Assembly (NCBI GenBank): GCA_018398805.1
Contig: JAGFBZ010001285.1
Coordinates: 826,925 to 890,924, forward strand
DNA length: 64,000 bases
DNA from: Hirundichthys speculiger
Lineage: Eukaryota > Chordata > Actinopteri > Beloniformes > Exocoetidae
Direction: 5' to 3'
Shown here: positions 38,046 to 49,800 of the stretch, piece by piece
Layout: each line of letters begins with the position of its first letter
Position numbering within the stretch: position 1 is the first letter of the stretch
Program-made: the position numbers and the translations under genes
Notes under the pieces: model-generated
Database searches by the model: none
What the model was told of the DNA's origin: nothing
Seen by the model: only the letters and a program-made list of their open reading frames with translations

Positions 38046-39202
38046 GGAATCGCTCAGCTTCCCACCCCCTGTCGTGGGCACAGACATGGCGAGCAAGCCT
38101 CCTCCACCGTCAGCCTCCTTGCTGGCCGTCCGAGCCTGCACATCTTCGGGCCCGCTGGATCACGTCGGGTCGCCCATGCCACGTTGCACACAGGGCCATC
38201 CTCCTATCACGTTCATAGTGTTGTCACTGACTGAAAATTTAATTACTGGGTAAAATGTCTGAGTACCGTCTAAAACTCCTATTCAATTCTACAGAAATCA
38301 CAGGTAAATCGATCAATAATAACCACAAGAAAAGTTTAGTGAAGAATAGCTTAGATGAATAATTTGATTACTGGTAAAACATCACACACCCAATTCACCA
38401 GAAATCACAGGAAAATCAAACATTAACAATCACATCTCCTGCATCCCCCTGCATTTTCAGAATCCACATCTTGTCTCGCATCTTCACAGTCTGCGATACC
38501 CCCCCCTTCCCCTAAATCTTTGTCCCTCCCCACGAGGTGGGGAGCGTCAAAGAGTCGGGGAATCCGGCCGGCATGGGAGGTGCAGATGACACAGCATTCA
38601 GCAGTGATTCCTCCTGTACAGAGTTTGGTAGAGCAGGTGAGCAAACAAGCAAAGCAGATTAAAATTGGCTCAAGTTGTTAAAGAACCACAGTCCCAGAGC
38701 GACCTCTGAGCCAGACCATTCACAGGGCGATCTTCATCTCTCTCTTTTCCACTTCAACACCTTCAATATCGGTCCCGCTTCTTCCTCCACCAGCAGGTCT
38801 TCTGAGGTCCACTTTCCCTCCTGGAGGTCCTCCTCCTTAACTGTGATGTGCCCACACAGCTATTGCATATAGGGCTACTTCCCATACTTTTCTTCCTTTC
38901 TCTACCACCTGCTGCCAGCTGGTCAGAGTCGCTCTTCATCACTTGGCATATACTCTTATTCCTTTTTCCGGTCCGAGGTCGTTCACCATATAGTTGCTGT
39001 TGCTCTCTTCTCCTTTCTCCTCGAGCAACGGTTCATCAGCTTCCGTCTTGGTCTGGATTCTTCCGGATCTTCTGCTATGCGGTCCTGCACGCTGGACTCT
39101 TAGGGGAGGGATGGTCCCCTCAACCCACTTAGCCGTCGTTAACTTCACTCCAGTCCAAGGTCTTCTTTCTCCTCCGATTAGGTTCCTTTCTTCACTCAAT
39201 GC
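38046..39202 (-). other. 3' internal region of the LTR element, unrecognised
   Basis: Minus-strand frames at 38,423-38,644 and 38,939-39,199 are open but match no retroviral domain that I can name. The second is charged, with an RRSGR-type basic patch. This is where the last genes of such an element would lie. I make no functional call. Confidence 0.4.
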
Positions 39203-39476
39203 AGTTTCTTCAGCCCTCTCTCGTCTCAGAGAGCCAAGGTCGTAGTTCTTACAACGCAGTTTCTTCAGCCCTCTCTCGTCTCAGAGAGCCAAGGTCGTTC
39301 CTCTTATAATGCAGGTTCTTCAGCCCTCTCTCGTCTCAGAGAGCCGAGGTCATTCTTCTTATAATTCAATTTCTTCAGCCCTCTCTCGTCTCAGAGAGCC
39401 AAGGTCGTAGTTCTTATAATGCAGGTTCTTCAGCCCTCTCTCGTCTCAGAGAGCCGAGGTTGTTTCTCTTATAACC
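39203..39476. repeat. 55-bp tandem repeats inside the LTR element
   Basis: Five copies of a unit of about 55 bp with the core CAGCCCTCTCTCGTCTCAGA followed by GAGCC(A/G)AGGT. Each contains the short palindrome CTCTCGTCTCAGAGAG-like arms. They lie within the defective interior. Confidence 0.9.
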
Positions 39477-40385
39477 ATCCCCTCATCAGTGGCTAGCCTG
39501 ACATGGGATGGCAGGGTCCTCTGCCACTAGCCATCTTCGGTTCCTGGTTCCTTCTAGCTTGAAATCGGCAGTTGCTCCACTCTCTGGATCCCTCTCCTCT
39601 TCGGTAATTTCCTATTACTGTCTAATATCTGCTGAACTATGTTGGTTTTCTTCTCCATGGCTTTCCCTGCCCCATAACCTAACATAGAGCGCAACAGTAC
39701 CAACAGGTATTTCTCTCTTTTCTGTTATCTCCATGACACGGTACTTCTTATGGTCCGGCCTTCAACCCATTCCTCTTCTCCCTGCATTGTATTGCCCTCG
39801 CACAACGCAGTCTCGCAGAACATGGCGTATCTGGCTTCAGGCGATCCAGAGCTGTTGCCTCTCCAATTCCCTCCATGTGGGGAGCGTGCCTACATGACCC
39901 AGCGCTCCCTGCGCGGCCAGTACCACCTCCCTCACATCTCCTGTTGGGACCACCCGGCCTCTAGGTGTCCTGTCCCATTTCTCCATCACGACAAAGACAA
40001 GTCTTCTCTCTTGTACGTAGCGGTCCACTTCCTTGTTTCCCCGCCCGTGTGTTCCTTCTTCGGCATGTGCCCTTTGTCGCAGCACATCCAATTCCATGTT
40101 CAGCCATAACTTAGCTATCTATGTTTTTTCCTTTTCTCTCCTAAATCATGGTGAGCTAATGTTCTACTTTTAGCTCCTTTGAACCCATTTGCCTCACAGA
40201 TAGCGATATCTTCCGTCTCACTTCAATTATCTCACCAATACAGAGACACCATACCCCCTCCTTCGTTTCACACCTTCAGCACAGCGTCATCATCCTCACC
40301 ACTCACCTTCATCAGCAACCTCACCTCCGCTAGCAACCTCACCCCCACTAGCAACCTCGCCATGAGACTCCCGGGTTCCAGTCTT
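39477..40385 (-). other. Middle internal region of the LTR element, unrecognised
   Basis: A minus-strand frame at 39,837-40,097 is open but has no domain I can name. Where polymerase and integrase would be expected, no catalytic motif is visible. The region appears replaced or heavily rearranged. Confidence 0.4.
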
Positions 40386-40634
40386 TCAGCTGCATGAATG
40401 GCCCTCTTCAGGCCTTTCAGAGGCCTTTGGTCGACGGCCGTCCAGGCTCAGCTGCCGAAACTCTTCTTTCTTCTCAGACTTGAACTTCTTAACCTGCAGA
40501 GTCTCCAGAGACCCCTGTGGGTGGATAAGGCCCGCCTGATTGGTGGTTGAGTGTCGGTTGAGGGCCTTAACGTTGATCACCGGTCTCCAGCCTGATCTAG
40601 GAGGGTCGTTGTCTCCTCTGTCCTTGGCGGACAA
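40386..40634 (-). pseudogene. Reverse-transcriptase N-terminal fragment of the LTR element
   Basis: The short minus-strand frame contains GWRPVINVKALN, which resembles the first conserved block of retroviral-type reverse transcriptases (substrate-binding Arg, then LN). After it the similarity ends abruptly and no YxDD catalytic box follows, so the enzyme is lost by deletion. Confidence 0.6.
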
Positions 40635-40805
40635 TCACTTAGTTGGCCGGTCACTCTTACCATCCGTTTACTGGCTGTTGTTTCTACTCGGGTTGGTTCT
40701 ATACGAACTGACCTTGACTGCAGCAGATTCCACCGCTTCTTCACAGAGCCCCCATTCTTTCTGGGTTTCTTCAACTCTCTTACTATAATCAGATTTTTTC
40801 GGGCC

Positions 40806-41000
40806 TTATACCCACACCATTCCTTTCCACGCTTCAATTGGCACCTCTTCGATGGTTCCGTGACAATTTGGATCTTCGGTTGTCCTACTGTCCTCAGCTC
40901 CAGTGTCCACCAGATATGGGATTCCGTCCACCTTAGCGTAGATTTCGTCCCTCTTCCAGTAGGATTCTCCCAGAGCGACCCGCGCCTTCAAACCCCTCAT
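40806..41000 (-). pseudogene. Retropepsin (protease) fragment of the LTR element
   Basis: The frame contains YLVDTGAEDS. DTGA is the active-site triad-plus-one signature of retroviral aspartic proteases. The fragment follows the gag-region frame in the expected order on the minus strand and ends at a stop before a complete protease could be made. Confidence 0.7.
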
Positions 41001-41635
41001 TTCCGGGGCCCCCCCGCTGCCTTACGGGCAACCCGGAGGGCCTCCTTCTGCTCTGGTGTCAACTTGCTGTACTCCTTGGCTGGCAGATAATCACCTTTTC
41101 TTGGTTTTCCATCTGATTTCCTGGTCGGTGGCTGCCTGGGCTGATAAGCTGTGGATGTTCTATGTGAGGGGTGCGGTCGGCCTTGATAGTCCTGTCTTGA
41201 TTCCTGATATTGCGTGGTCAATTTAGCGACTACCTTCCCTGAAACCTTGGCAGAGGGCCTGGTCTCCTTTTCCTTCGTCTGACTCTGGGCCATTTCTGGC
41301 CGATCCTGGGTCCTTTCTTGTGGGTCTTCAGCCCCTCCTATATCCACCATCCCGACTTCCCTCAACCGGTTAGGTGGGGGCTCAGAGGCGTAGCTCTGCA
41401 CCTCAGATCCCTCTTCTACTTCCTCAAGGTCGCTACCTAAGAACTCGCTCTGCCCTAAGCCCTGAGTTAACCTATCTCGGTCCTCCTGGGCTTGTCTCTT
41501 CTGCTCCTCTGCTTTCCCAGACGGCGAGGCCGTCACATGGGGCTTGGTTTCTGCAGTCCTTGGTCCCAACCCTGGGTCATCCTCTTCTGGGCTAAGGTTC
41601 TTCTGCCCTGTCGCCATTTTTCTCATTCTTCTCAT
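40997..41635 (-). CDS. gag-region open frame of the LTR element (212 residues)
   Basis: This frame lies at the position where a structural polyprotein starts, about 300 bases after the primer-binding site. It is hydrophilic and rich in Glu, Lys, Gln, Arg and Pro. It ends in a basic segment (EYSKLTPEQKEALRVARKAA) and overlaps the protease fragment by four bases in another frame. No capsid major-homology region or zinc knuckle is visible, so it is probably a remnant rather than a complete Gag. Confidence 0.5.
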   Translation of the reverse strand: MRRMRKMATGQKNLSPEEDDPGLGPRTAETKPHVTASPSGKAEEQKRQAQEDRDRLTQGLGQSEFLGSDLEEVEEGSEVQSYASEPPPNRLREVGMVDIGGAEDPQERTQDRPEMAQSQTKEKETRPSAKVSGKVVAKLTTQYQESRQDYQGRPHPSHRTSTAYQPRQPPTRKSDGKPRKGDYLPAKEYSKLTPEQKEALRVARKAAGGPRK

Positions 41636-41931
41636 TCTTCTCTGTCTTTGTCTGATCGAGTCGTCTGTTCCTTAAAGCCTCCCTTAGGTACCAAATCGGG
41701 GTCAGGGATAAAGTTCAGACTGGTTGGCTATTCTACGCAGTCTTGGGATTTCCTCTAGAAATTCTCCGTCGACCTTCGCTCCTCTTCACTCCCGCTTGCT
41801 CCCTGCAATTACTGCGGGCTGCTCGGCCCCCCCTCGCTTTCCTCACGAGGGAGACGATCCTCCGTGCCTGCGCAGGCTCCCTCCTGCTGCACACTTTTTA
41901 GATTAGTTGGACCTGAAACTCACTTTTTCAA

Positions 41932-41949
41932 GTCCCTGTTCGGGCGCCA
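41932..41949 (-). promoter_or_regulatory. Primer-binding site for tRNA-Lys
   Basis: On the minus strand TGGCGCCCGAACAGGGAC lies two bases after the 5' LTR. It is the perfect complement of the 3' end of lysine tRNA (UUU), the primer used by lentiviruses and several other retroelements. Confidence 0.93.
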
Positions 41950-41951
41950 AA

Positions 41952-44041
41952 TGTAAAATCCCCCAGTTTTGGTTCAGTCTCTGACTAGCAGAGTCTGTCA
42001 CCGGGACCAGCTCTCCATCCTACGGGTAAGAAATTGCGGTCTAGGAGAGGTTCCTCACTAGATTTCCTCAACTTATTTAAGCTGGTGTCGAGAAGATACG
42101 CCTAGCTCTCACTGCCTACTTCCAAACGTATGCCCCGCTCACTCCAATAACTGTCCTTCAGAGGAATAGCCGGGTGGCTCGAAGTCCAGCTATCGGTCAC
42201 GTCTGTTAACGGCAGCTCTTCTCTCACGATTCGGGCTCTTGTTACAGGCTAGGAAAACTTTAGCGGCTCGGACAGCGAGCCTCAGGGACAATTTGACAAA
42301 AATGTGGCTAAAATAACCCATAAGAACCTGTGTGTTAGTGCAGAGGCATAAACAAGTCTTCAAAATTCTGAATACAGATGTAATGTCCACAACGACGTCT
42401 TATGACAGTTTTTATATTTATTAAAGCAGATTAGCAAGGTTAAGCAACAGCACTGATTGGTTATACAATTTATAATTCTAAAAAGGCAAATTAAAGCTGT
42501 GGCTTACTGATCAGTTCATCTGGTTGGTCAAGGACAGGATGAGAAACGCATGTGCACCTTTGCGTTTTCAAGGCCGCTGGCAGGGAGGGAGAGAGAGAGC
42601 TCAAACGATCAGGCCTGCAGGTATGCTGATCCGGCCCCTCCTCCTTGCTAGCAGTGAGCTAGGCTAACCAAAAAGGCTCCAATTATTCCTTCAAGAAATG
42701 GGGAAAATTCGTAGATCCTGTTCCAAGCGTCTTTCTGTCTTCTTTTCTTGAAGTAAATCCTTCCAGTTAATCCTTCAGATGGGGGTCGCTCGTCCAGGTT
42801 TCAGCTAGTCCTTCTTCGTCTGAAAATCGCTCCAGGAATCCACCCCGAGTCCTTCTGCGTTCTCTTTTTATGCGCTCTCTCTCTCCTTGCTCGCCCCGCA
42901 CCAGCCTTCATCTGATTGGTTCTCTCACCTTTGCATATGCATACATAATTTCCCTCAAACTTCACATGACACTTCTGATTGGTTATTCACATATACAGAG
43001 GCGTGCATAATTTTACATAATCATGCATAACACACATCCCACAATGACTTCACATGTTTACAGCTTTGGCAGGGGCGTTCACCTTAATCATCATGACATC
43101 ATGGCACACACAAGCCTCGCAAGGTCACCTTGTTTTTTCTTGGCTATACCGCTCGTTAAGCTAAAGCTTATCAGCTAACGCTAACCCTTTTTCTAACGAT
43201 CTACATACCAACGTATGTTCCAACGTTACATTAACTGATTGATTGATTGGTTCGTGTTTAATAACAGAATTCGGCAATGAACCTTCCGTCTGCAGTCCGG
43301 AGCCCATGTACCGCTTTCTGTACCAAACACACAGCCCCACCTCGACATCACCATTTGACCCAGACACCTGGTCCCAGTGTTGTGTATGCCGAAGTAACTT
43401 ATGTTTACACTTACGCCCTCTCTCCTGCCCTGTTGACATTCCAGAGAGGAACATGCGCTCCGCTCTGTCTCTGTCCGTTTTTGACCCAACAAAAATAGGT
43501 TTTCCCTTTTAACTTACATTAACTAACACAGATCTATTACCAAAATTACATTTTGGTAATACATTTTGTTTCTGATCCTTGACTAATCACACACACATTT
43601 CATACATTTCATTGATTAGGAATTGCTTACAAATCACGTAAATCACCTCTCCTTCTGTTACTTCACTTGTTTAGACTAGTTACCGGCTCGTGCTTACATT
43701 ACCTCACCCGCGGCTGCTATCTCCTACTCCTGTTTTTGTTCACCATATCAGTTGTTTTTATTCCCCTGAGTACACAGTGACCTCCATTACATCACCTCCT
43801 GCTGCAACAGAGTCTCTCAGTCCCGACCCAAATCATACCGAATACATCTTTCTGATCAATCATCGGTTCTGATCATTGAATTATTGAATCACCCATGTCA
43901 TGGCTTATAGATTGATTCCAAATCACATCAATTACCACTTTTTCTGTTTTCACATCCGTCTCTCCTTTAACACACAGAGTTAATAGTGATTATTGATTAG
44001 AAGCTGAGCTGATTCCAACGATCTCTCCGGGTCATTTGACA
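41952..44041 (-). repeat. LTR (5' LTR of the minus-strand element), 2,090 bp
   Basis: This is the nearly identical partner of 35,942-38,035. Read on the minus strand it has a TATA-like CATAAAAA at 42,872-42,865 and AATAAA at 42,422-42,417. These suggest a U3 of about 1.2 kb, an R of about 0.4 kb and a U5 of about 0.45 kb. The equivalent sites in the other LTR are 36,862-36,855 and 36,412-36,407. Confidence 0.95.
42865..42872 (-). promoter_or_regulatory. TATA-like box in the 5' LTR
   Basis: Minus-strand CATAAAAA in a GC/GA-rich setting, 450 bases upstream of an AATAAA signal. It is a reasonable core promoter for the element. Confidence 0.5.
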
Positions 44042-44045
44042 AGGG
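44042..44045. repeat. Right target-site duplication of the LTR element
   Basis: AGGG follows the terminal CA and matches 35,938-35,941. The L2 3' untranslated region then continues (GCTAATAGTTATAAC). Confidence 0.85.
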
Positions 44046-45125
44046 GCTAATAGTTATAACTATAGTTGTAGTAGTAAGACTAGAGTAGCTCGTCTTAATC
44101 ACAGCTTCGTCATAGTTATGCTGCTATAGGCCTACGCTACAGGGGGACACCAACATGATCTGCTGAGTGGTGTCTCCACTGCTCTTCTCCTTTTTCTTCC
44201 CTTTCTTCCTCCCTTCCTCCTCCTCCAGCTCATTTATAATTATTTGGGAGCACCCTGCTACTGAAACTGTGCTCCATTTTCTTTGCTTTCCTGTGTTTGT
44301 TGTGCTGTTTCTGCCCCCTTTTCTCTTTGTGTATTTGCAGGCCAGAGTTTCCTGGGTTTCATGCTGACTTGCAGTTCCATCCTCTGTCCATCCCGGGGTT
44401 CTCCTCCACTTGTGTTTGGGTGCCGACTGGCGTGGTGATCGGTGACCTGGTCCTCTGGCCATCTCATCCCAGTGCTGCTGCCTCCATCTGTTTATATTTA
44501 TATATCGCATTCTTTTGTTTTAAATCCTACCCTTCTCTTTTCTTAAACCCAAACCCCCTTCCTCCTCCCCCCTCCTCCCCCTTCTCTCACACACCTCACC
44601 TACACCCCACCCGCACATTACTGATACTCAAGAGCCTCATGGCTCATTACGCTGACCACACGCCCAAGGGCCCTCCATAGCTCGCTTGCATTCACCCTAC
44701 AACAATTCCACTACTTCTTTATTATTATTTTTTACTTTTTCTGTGCTCTCCTCTCTCTGTCCTACATCCTCTTTCTGTCCTCCATCTTCTCTCTGTCCTC
44801 CATCCTCTCTCTGTCCTGTCTCCCCTCTTTTCTTTCTCTACCCGGCTGGCCTTCGGCAGGAAGGTCCCCCCATATGATCCAGGTCCTGCTCAAGGTTTCT
44901 TCCTCTTAAAGTGGAGTTTTTCTTGCCACTGTTTTGGTATAAAGGTTTTTTTTTCTCCCTACGTGGGAGTTTTTTACCTGCCATTATCATTGATTGGATT
45001 TAATTATATAATCTTAGTTGATGATATTTGCTCGGGGGTCATGCTCTGGGTCTCTGTAAAGCACCTAGAGACAATTGTCATTGTAACAGACGCTATATAA
45101 ATAAAATTGAATTGAATTGAATTGA

Positions 45126-45352
45126 AAAGCAGGCGTGAGAGACTTACCCAGGCCTACAGAGGACGGATCGAGAGCATCCTCACTGGTGGGATCACAGTCT
45201 GGTATGGAAATACCAGACAGGCAGAGAGGAAGGCTCTCCACAGAGTCATAAAGACTGCAGACAGGATTACTGGGACTAAGCTTCCATCCATGGACTCCAT
45301 TTACACACAGCGCTGCAGAAGAAGAGCAGAGAACATCTTCAGAGACTCTCTA
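45126..45352 (+). mobile_element. Old LINE, reverse transcriptase C-terminal part
   Basis: The frame from 45,122 reads SRRERLTQAYRGRIESILTG, then GGITVWYGN, LHRVIKTADRITG and YTQRCRRRAENIF. This is the C-terminal region that should follow the KAQQCLY motif interrupted at 32,642, so the L2 insertion can be read as splitting one LINE. Similarity stops after RDSLH at 45,352, where the DNA transposon starts. Confidence 0.75.
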
Positions 45353-45366
45353 CACAGCAAAATCGG

Positions 45367-45520
45367 AAGTGTTGATTTGTGTTAAAATTTCTGGTGTTAA
45401 AAATTTTGAGTTGAAAAGTGTTGATCTTAGAGTTACTGTAACACTGGCAGTGCTGAAAAAGCTCTGCAACTGGAGTTATTTCAGAGAGTCAATACAATAA
45501 CACTCATTCGGAGTTGATTT
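45367..45520. repeat. Subterminal repeats of the CACTA-like element
   Basis: AGTGTTGAT occurs at 45,368 and 45,417, GGTGTTAAAA and GTGTTAAAAT between them, GAGTTGA at about 45,407 and 45,510, and the inverted TAACACT at about 45,440 and 45,497. Such clustered short motifs near the end are where CACTA transposases bind. Confidence 0.55.
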
Positions 45521-45540
45521 CTACATCCGGGTATTTCGCG

Positions 45541-45596
45541 CTCATGGGCATGAAGAGTCCGCCATGTTTGCTGTCAGGATCGCAGAGGTTGTGAAG
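45541..45596 (+). promoter_or_regulatory. Probable non-coding first exon of the SAMD3-like gene
   Basis: A GC-richer stretch ends GTTGTGAAG before a strong GTAAGA donor at 45,597. Joining it to the acceptor at 46,869-46,870 puts a stop before the main ATG, so this exon would be leader. It contains a small upstream ATG (MFAVRIAEVVK) that could form an upstream frame. Confidence 0.4.
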
Positions 45597-46885
45597 GTAA
45601 GAACTATGCATAACAATTTAAAACCTGTTATTGTAGTCTTAATTGAATACTGTATGAATTTTAATTACATTATTTATCTGAAGCATGCAACATTTTCTCA
45701 ATGTGGACTGTAGCCTATTCATCTGTGGTAAAAGCCGGGATTCGTTAGCTTGGGTAACGCTTCCAGATCTTCCACATAAGTTAATATTGCATATCGAAAA
45801 TAAATGTGTATTAAATGTAATACTTAGTTCTAGTTAGTTCTAATGATATAAATGCTTCCCAGTGTTTAATGCCTATTAAATGAAACGAGGGAGGGGTTGT
45901 CCTGTTTGAAAAATGCAGACGTTAGAATTTGAATTTTTGGTAGAGAAGCAGCAAGCCAGCGACAAATGCATAGCCCTATGCTCTCGGAAGCAAACATTCT
46001 CCTCAGAAGTGAGCTAAAAATCATATGAAGACGTTGTTGAAAGTCAAGTTTTGGTAAGTGGGGCCTGGTCTATGGGGCAGATGCGCTAATTACACACAAA
46101 CCATGCTAGTAGTGAAAGTAGCAAACCAATCGTGGAAGTGGCAGGGGGTTTGAATTCTGTTGCTTGACCAAGCAAAGCGTGCTGGTTGTGTGGAGTGCTT
46201 GCTAATGGTAAGAATATTAATCCAAGTAAGACTTTGCTTTCGTTTTAGTGAAATAGGTTACCAATCAGTGTTTTAGATTAAACGGAATAAATGACAGGGG
46301 ACGGTCGTCGCCTCCACCGATATTTTATGATGCTGCATTATCCTAGCATATCTTGACACTAACGACCACCATAAAGTAAGCTAGAAGCTAGCTAAGACAG
46401 CCGTGTGTCAGAAACTCACAGAAACGAAATGTAAGAAATACATCAATTTACAAAGGGTATTTATTGCCTAAAAGTGAAAGCGTGATGAGGGCGGGCGTGA
46501 TTCGTCGAGACATTGTATGTGGATTATCATCCTGAAATCATAGCTGACGATAGCTGATGATTTTCCACAAGTACAAGCAGTGACATATTTGACACCAACA
46601 TGTTGGTGAATGTAAGTGACGACAAAAAGATCGCCGTTGTAGTCTTATTGTGGCTGGGTGGATAATTCATTGTGTGCAAATACTGTATAACCAAGTTCAG
46701 CTGTTTTACTGCATGCGCAGGGACAGGCCAAATTATATTGAATCAGTCGAAGTGGTCTGTCACCCAGCAATGTGTAGTAGCCTGTTTTCTTTAAGTTATT
46801 GGCACTTGAGCTATAGTTAATAGTTGGCCTAATACACTTTCATTCTGCCTCCTCCTACTTTCTCCACCAGGTGCAGCTGTGAGAC

Positions 46886-49800
46886 ATGTTGCTGAAAGTG
46901 AAATACCTCAATGTAAAGAAGTACATTAAATTGCACGCAGGATTCACTTATCTAGAATTCATCAGTGAAGGTAAGATAGCCTGGCAGAACAAAATTTGTT
47001 GCACATGTATCAGTTCATCATGTTTGCATCTCATCTATTTAAAAAACTAATTAACTGTTAACAAATTTTTTTTAATGTACGACATCAGCAGTAGGCCTAG
47101 GCCATATTGTTGCTGCAGATGTCTAATTTAGCCATTTAAAGACAGGTAGAAGAACTGCTCTTAATAAGTATTAGCAAAATAACAAAGTTAAAATTCGTTT
47201 TTAAAAAAATTGTACAGGCTTTTTAGGTGACATTATGCTTATCTTTTTATAAAGCCAAAACCAAGTTTGGACTCCCGGATGCTGCTGACCTTGATATTTT
47301 CGATGAAACTGACACAGCTGTCGAAGACGACATTTTTCTGGAGTTACTGGAGGCCCAACCAGACATATGCCTGACAGTACGCGAAAAGATTTCAGATGAA
47401 GGTAAATTTATCATAACTTGAAATTTCATATTTGTATAGAATGTTGTCTGAACATGAACATGAAAATTGTGTTATTAATGGAATTGTGGAGTAAAGAAAG
47501 TTAACCAAATCATCTCTCCTAAAGTTTTTTCTCCTTTAGCTCATTCTACACCATCCGCCTCAGATACATTATCTTCCCTCACGGATACTATATCACTTTC
47601 ATCAAGTGACAGTGACCTCAGGGAACTGGGCATTCCTGCAGGCCGCAGTAGATCCAGCAAAGACAGTTCTGCACCACATGTTTCTGTGTCAAAGGATGCA
47701 AAAGAGGTAATTGAGAACAGAAAATGTCATTTGTATTTTTGAGTTGACACCATTTATACTGTAGATTGTTATACAAATTGAAATTCAAATTATGGTAGTT
47801 CCCAACTTGCCCTTTATGAAAAAATGTGAGTAGAAGTTAGTGCTTCTTGCCAGATATGTCTTTCACAGGTTTGTTGACATTCCTCTAAACTCTCACCTTT
47901 ACTGAAAAACAAGTTTTTATTGTTATCATTTTTCCTTTTATATGAGCAGATGGTTAAAAACGCCTTGACTAGGAAACCTGGTGGAGAGGAAATTCTTGAA
48001 GAATACATTGCCGAAAATTCACTGAGCCATCGCACCCGGCGGCAGCTTGTTAACATATTGGCAAGTGATATGACTGAGAGACATGGGTAAGAGTAATAGT
48101 AATAAAAAAAGTAAAGAAGGGCCATATGGAATGTTCTGTATACTGTAGTAAAGCCTATTTCTGATTCAACATTGTCAATTGTATTTCCTCTATAGCAGAA
48201 TTCCCTCCCGTAAGCAAAAGGAGAAATATGCCCTTGGAATAATTACACTCTTTCCTACATTGAAGGATCCATATTCTCCAAAGGGCTATGTAAGTCACGC
48301 AGTGATTGTAAAACACAGCACATTATTTAGTTTCAAGTTTTCATCATGGAATAATTACATCAGCTAAATTATTTAAAAGAAAAATCTCAATTCCTCTTTC
48401 GTAATAACTACTGTCATAAAACTGTATTGAAATTGTGGATGTTGTTTAACATGTATTCCACATTAAGTTGAAAAAGAAAACCTGTTACATGATAATAGTC
48501 CTTTGGTTTCTTTTTGATGAATCTGCAAAGTCTGTAAGATCACATTTGATGTTTATTTTTCATTTTTATTGAAATGTGACAGGAGCATTTCTATGACGGA
48601 GTGAAGGGCACTGGATATTTAGCGTGGCGCCTCAAAACCATGTCCAGGTCTACAACCAAACGGCCAGTGAAGGAAGTCTCAGAGCATCAAGAACAAGGAC
48701 CTAAGCGTCGAAGATCAGCAACCACACTGCCTCAGCAACTTGATGGAGATGCCTGCAAGGAGGCCATTTCTTTTCTTGTTCACTCTCCTGATGAAGCAAG
48801 TGTATTTCAGAAGATGAAAATGACGTTCCAACATCGCCGGGAACTGGTGCATGATCCACAAAAAACTGCAGATGTCTTCAAAACATTTCCTCGCTTTTTG
48901 GATGTCAAAGGACTAGTAAGTCAAACATATTTTCAAATGTTGTATTATTTTATTTTATTTTATTTTATTATTTTTTTGTTGATGTGAATGGCAACAGTAA
49001 AAAACATCATGATCATTGGTCATCCCAGTCAGGCCCATATTGGTCAAAATCACTTATTGCAATGTAAACAATGTTGAGCCCTGTTTTAATGTCCTGTGTG
49101 TATGATGAACAGGTCAATCAAGACTTCCTGCTGCTGTTTGGTGCTGAAACATCCACCAAGTTGCTTGAGAAGTGGGACATGTCATTCAAGCCAAAGGTTA
49201 TTAAAGAAGCCAAGCAGCTGACTCAGTCAACTGACCTGTGTCGTCTGATAAAAGCTGCTGAGAAACCTACAGAGAGTGATGCAAATGGTAGGCTTCGTAG
49301 CATGCTTGTTTGATACTAATAATATGTATTTTTACATGTCATTTTGAAATTGTTTTATAAATTCAACCATTAACAGACTGGGACAGTGACATGGCCTCTC
49401 TGCTGCTACTGCTTCAACTTTTGCCACCCACTGCTGGACGAAAGAGGAGAACCAAAATAAGTCCAACCGATGCAGCAGACAAAATGGTGCACTTTCACAA
49501 GGTAAATATGTTATCTCACTTTTTAAAATCCTTCAAAACACTTTTTCAGTTTTTGCACTTTTTAGTTTTCCTCTCCATGAAGTATGTGTCTTAGTATGTT
49601 GTAATAAGTTAGCAAGGCACATAATGTCAAACTGAATGAATAGTTTATACTCAGCAAGTGTAAGCTAGGCCTGTATTTTAATATCATATTTGTTTTTAGT
49701 CATGCTGCAGCATCGATGAACACTTGCAAGCAAGAGATGGTAAACAGCCATACATCCTCGCTGTTGGCCGAACCCAGAACAGCATTGACACCTTCTACAT

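Larger units (their letters stand above)
35942..44041 (-). mobile_element. LTR retroelement / endogenous retrovirus-like, defective, recently inserted
   Basis: This is an 8.1-kb element in minus orientation inside the L2 3' region. Two LTRs (35,942-38,035 and 41,952-44,041) begin TG and end CA and are flanked by AGGG duplications. The primer-binding site lies next to the LTR at 41,952 and the purine tract next to 38,035, which fixes the minus orientation. The 3.9-kb interior keeps only a gag-region frame, a protease motif and the start of a reverse transcriptase. RNase H, integrase and envelope were not recognised. It is too short for an intact element, so it must have been mobilised by enzymes from a relative. 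Lys primer, 4-bp duplication and long LTRs leave the family open; I place it as ERV-like without a clade. Confidence 0.88.
32643..45125 (+). mobile_element. L2-clade LINE, 5'-truncated, split by an LTR retroelement
   Basis: This L2-type non-LTR retrotransposon runs from 32,643 to 35,941 and resumes at 44,046-45,125; the intervening 8.1 kb is the LTR element. It contains the end of ORF1, all of ORF2 and a roughly 1.2-kb 3' untranslated region. The 3' end is typical of L2: GTAAAGCACCTAGAGACAAT, then GACGCTATATAAATAAA and a short (ATTGA)n tail at 45,103-45,125. It landed inside an older LINE, whose reverse-transcriptase reading resumes just after the tail. Confidence 0.9.

Noticed and set aside
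38030..41906. Plus-strand frames across the LTR element interior
   Set aside because: The primer-binding site and purine tract place the coding strand on the minus side; the plus frames are shadows.
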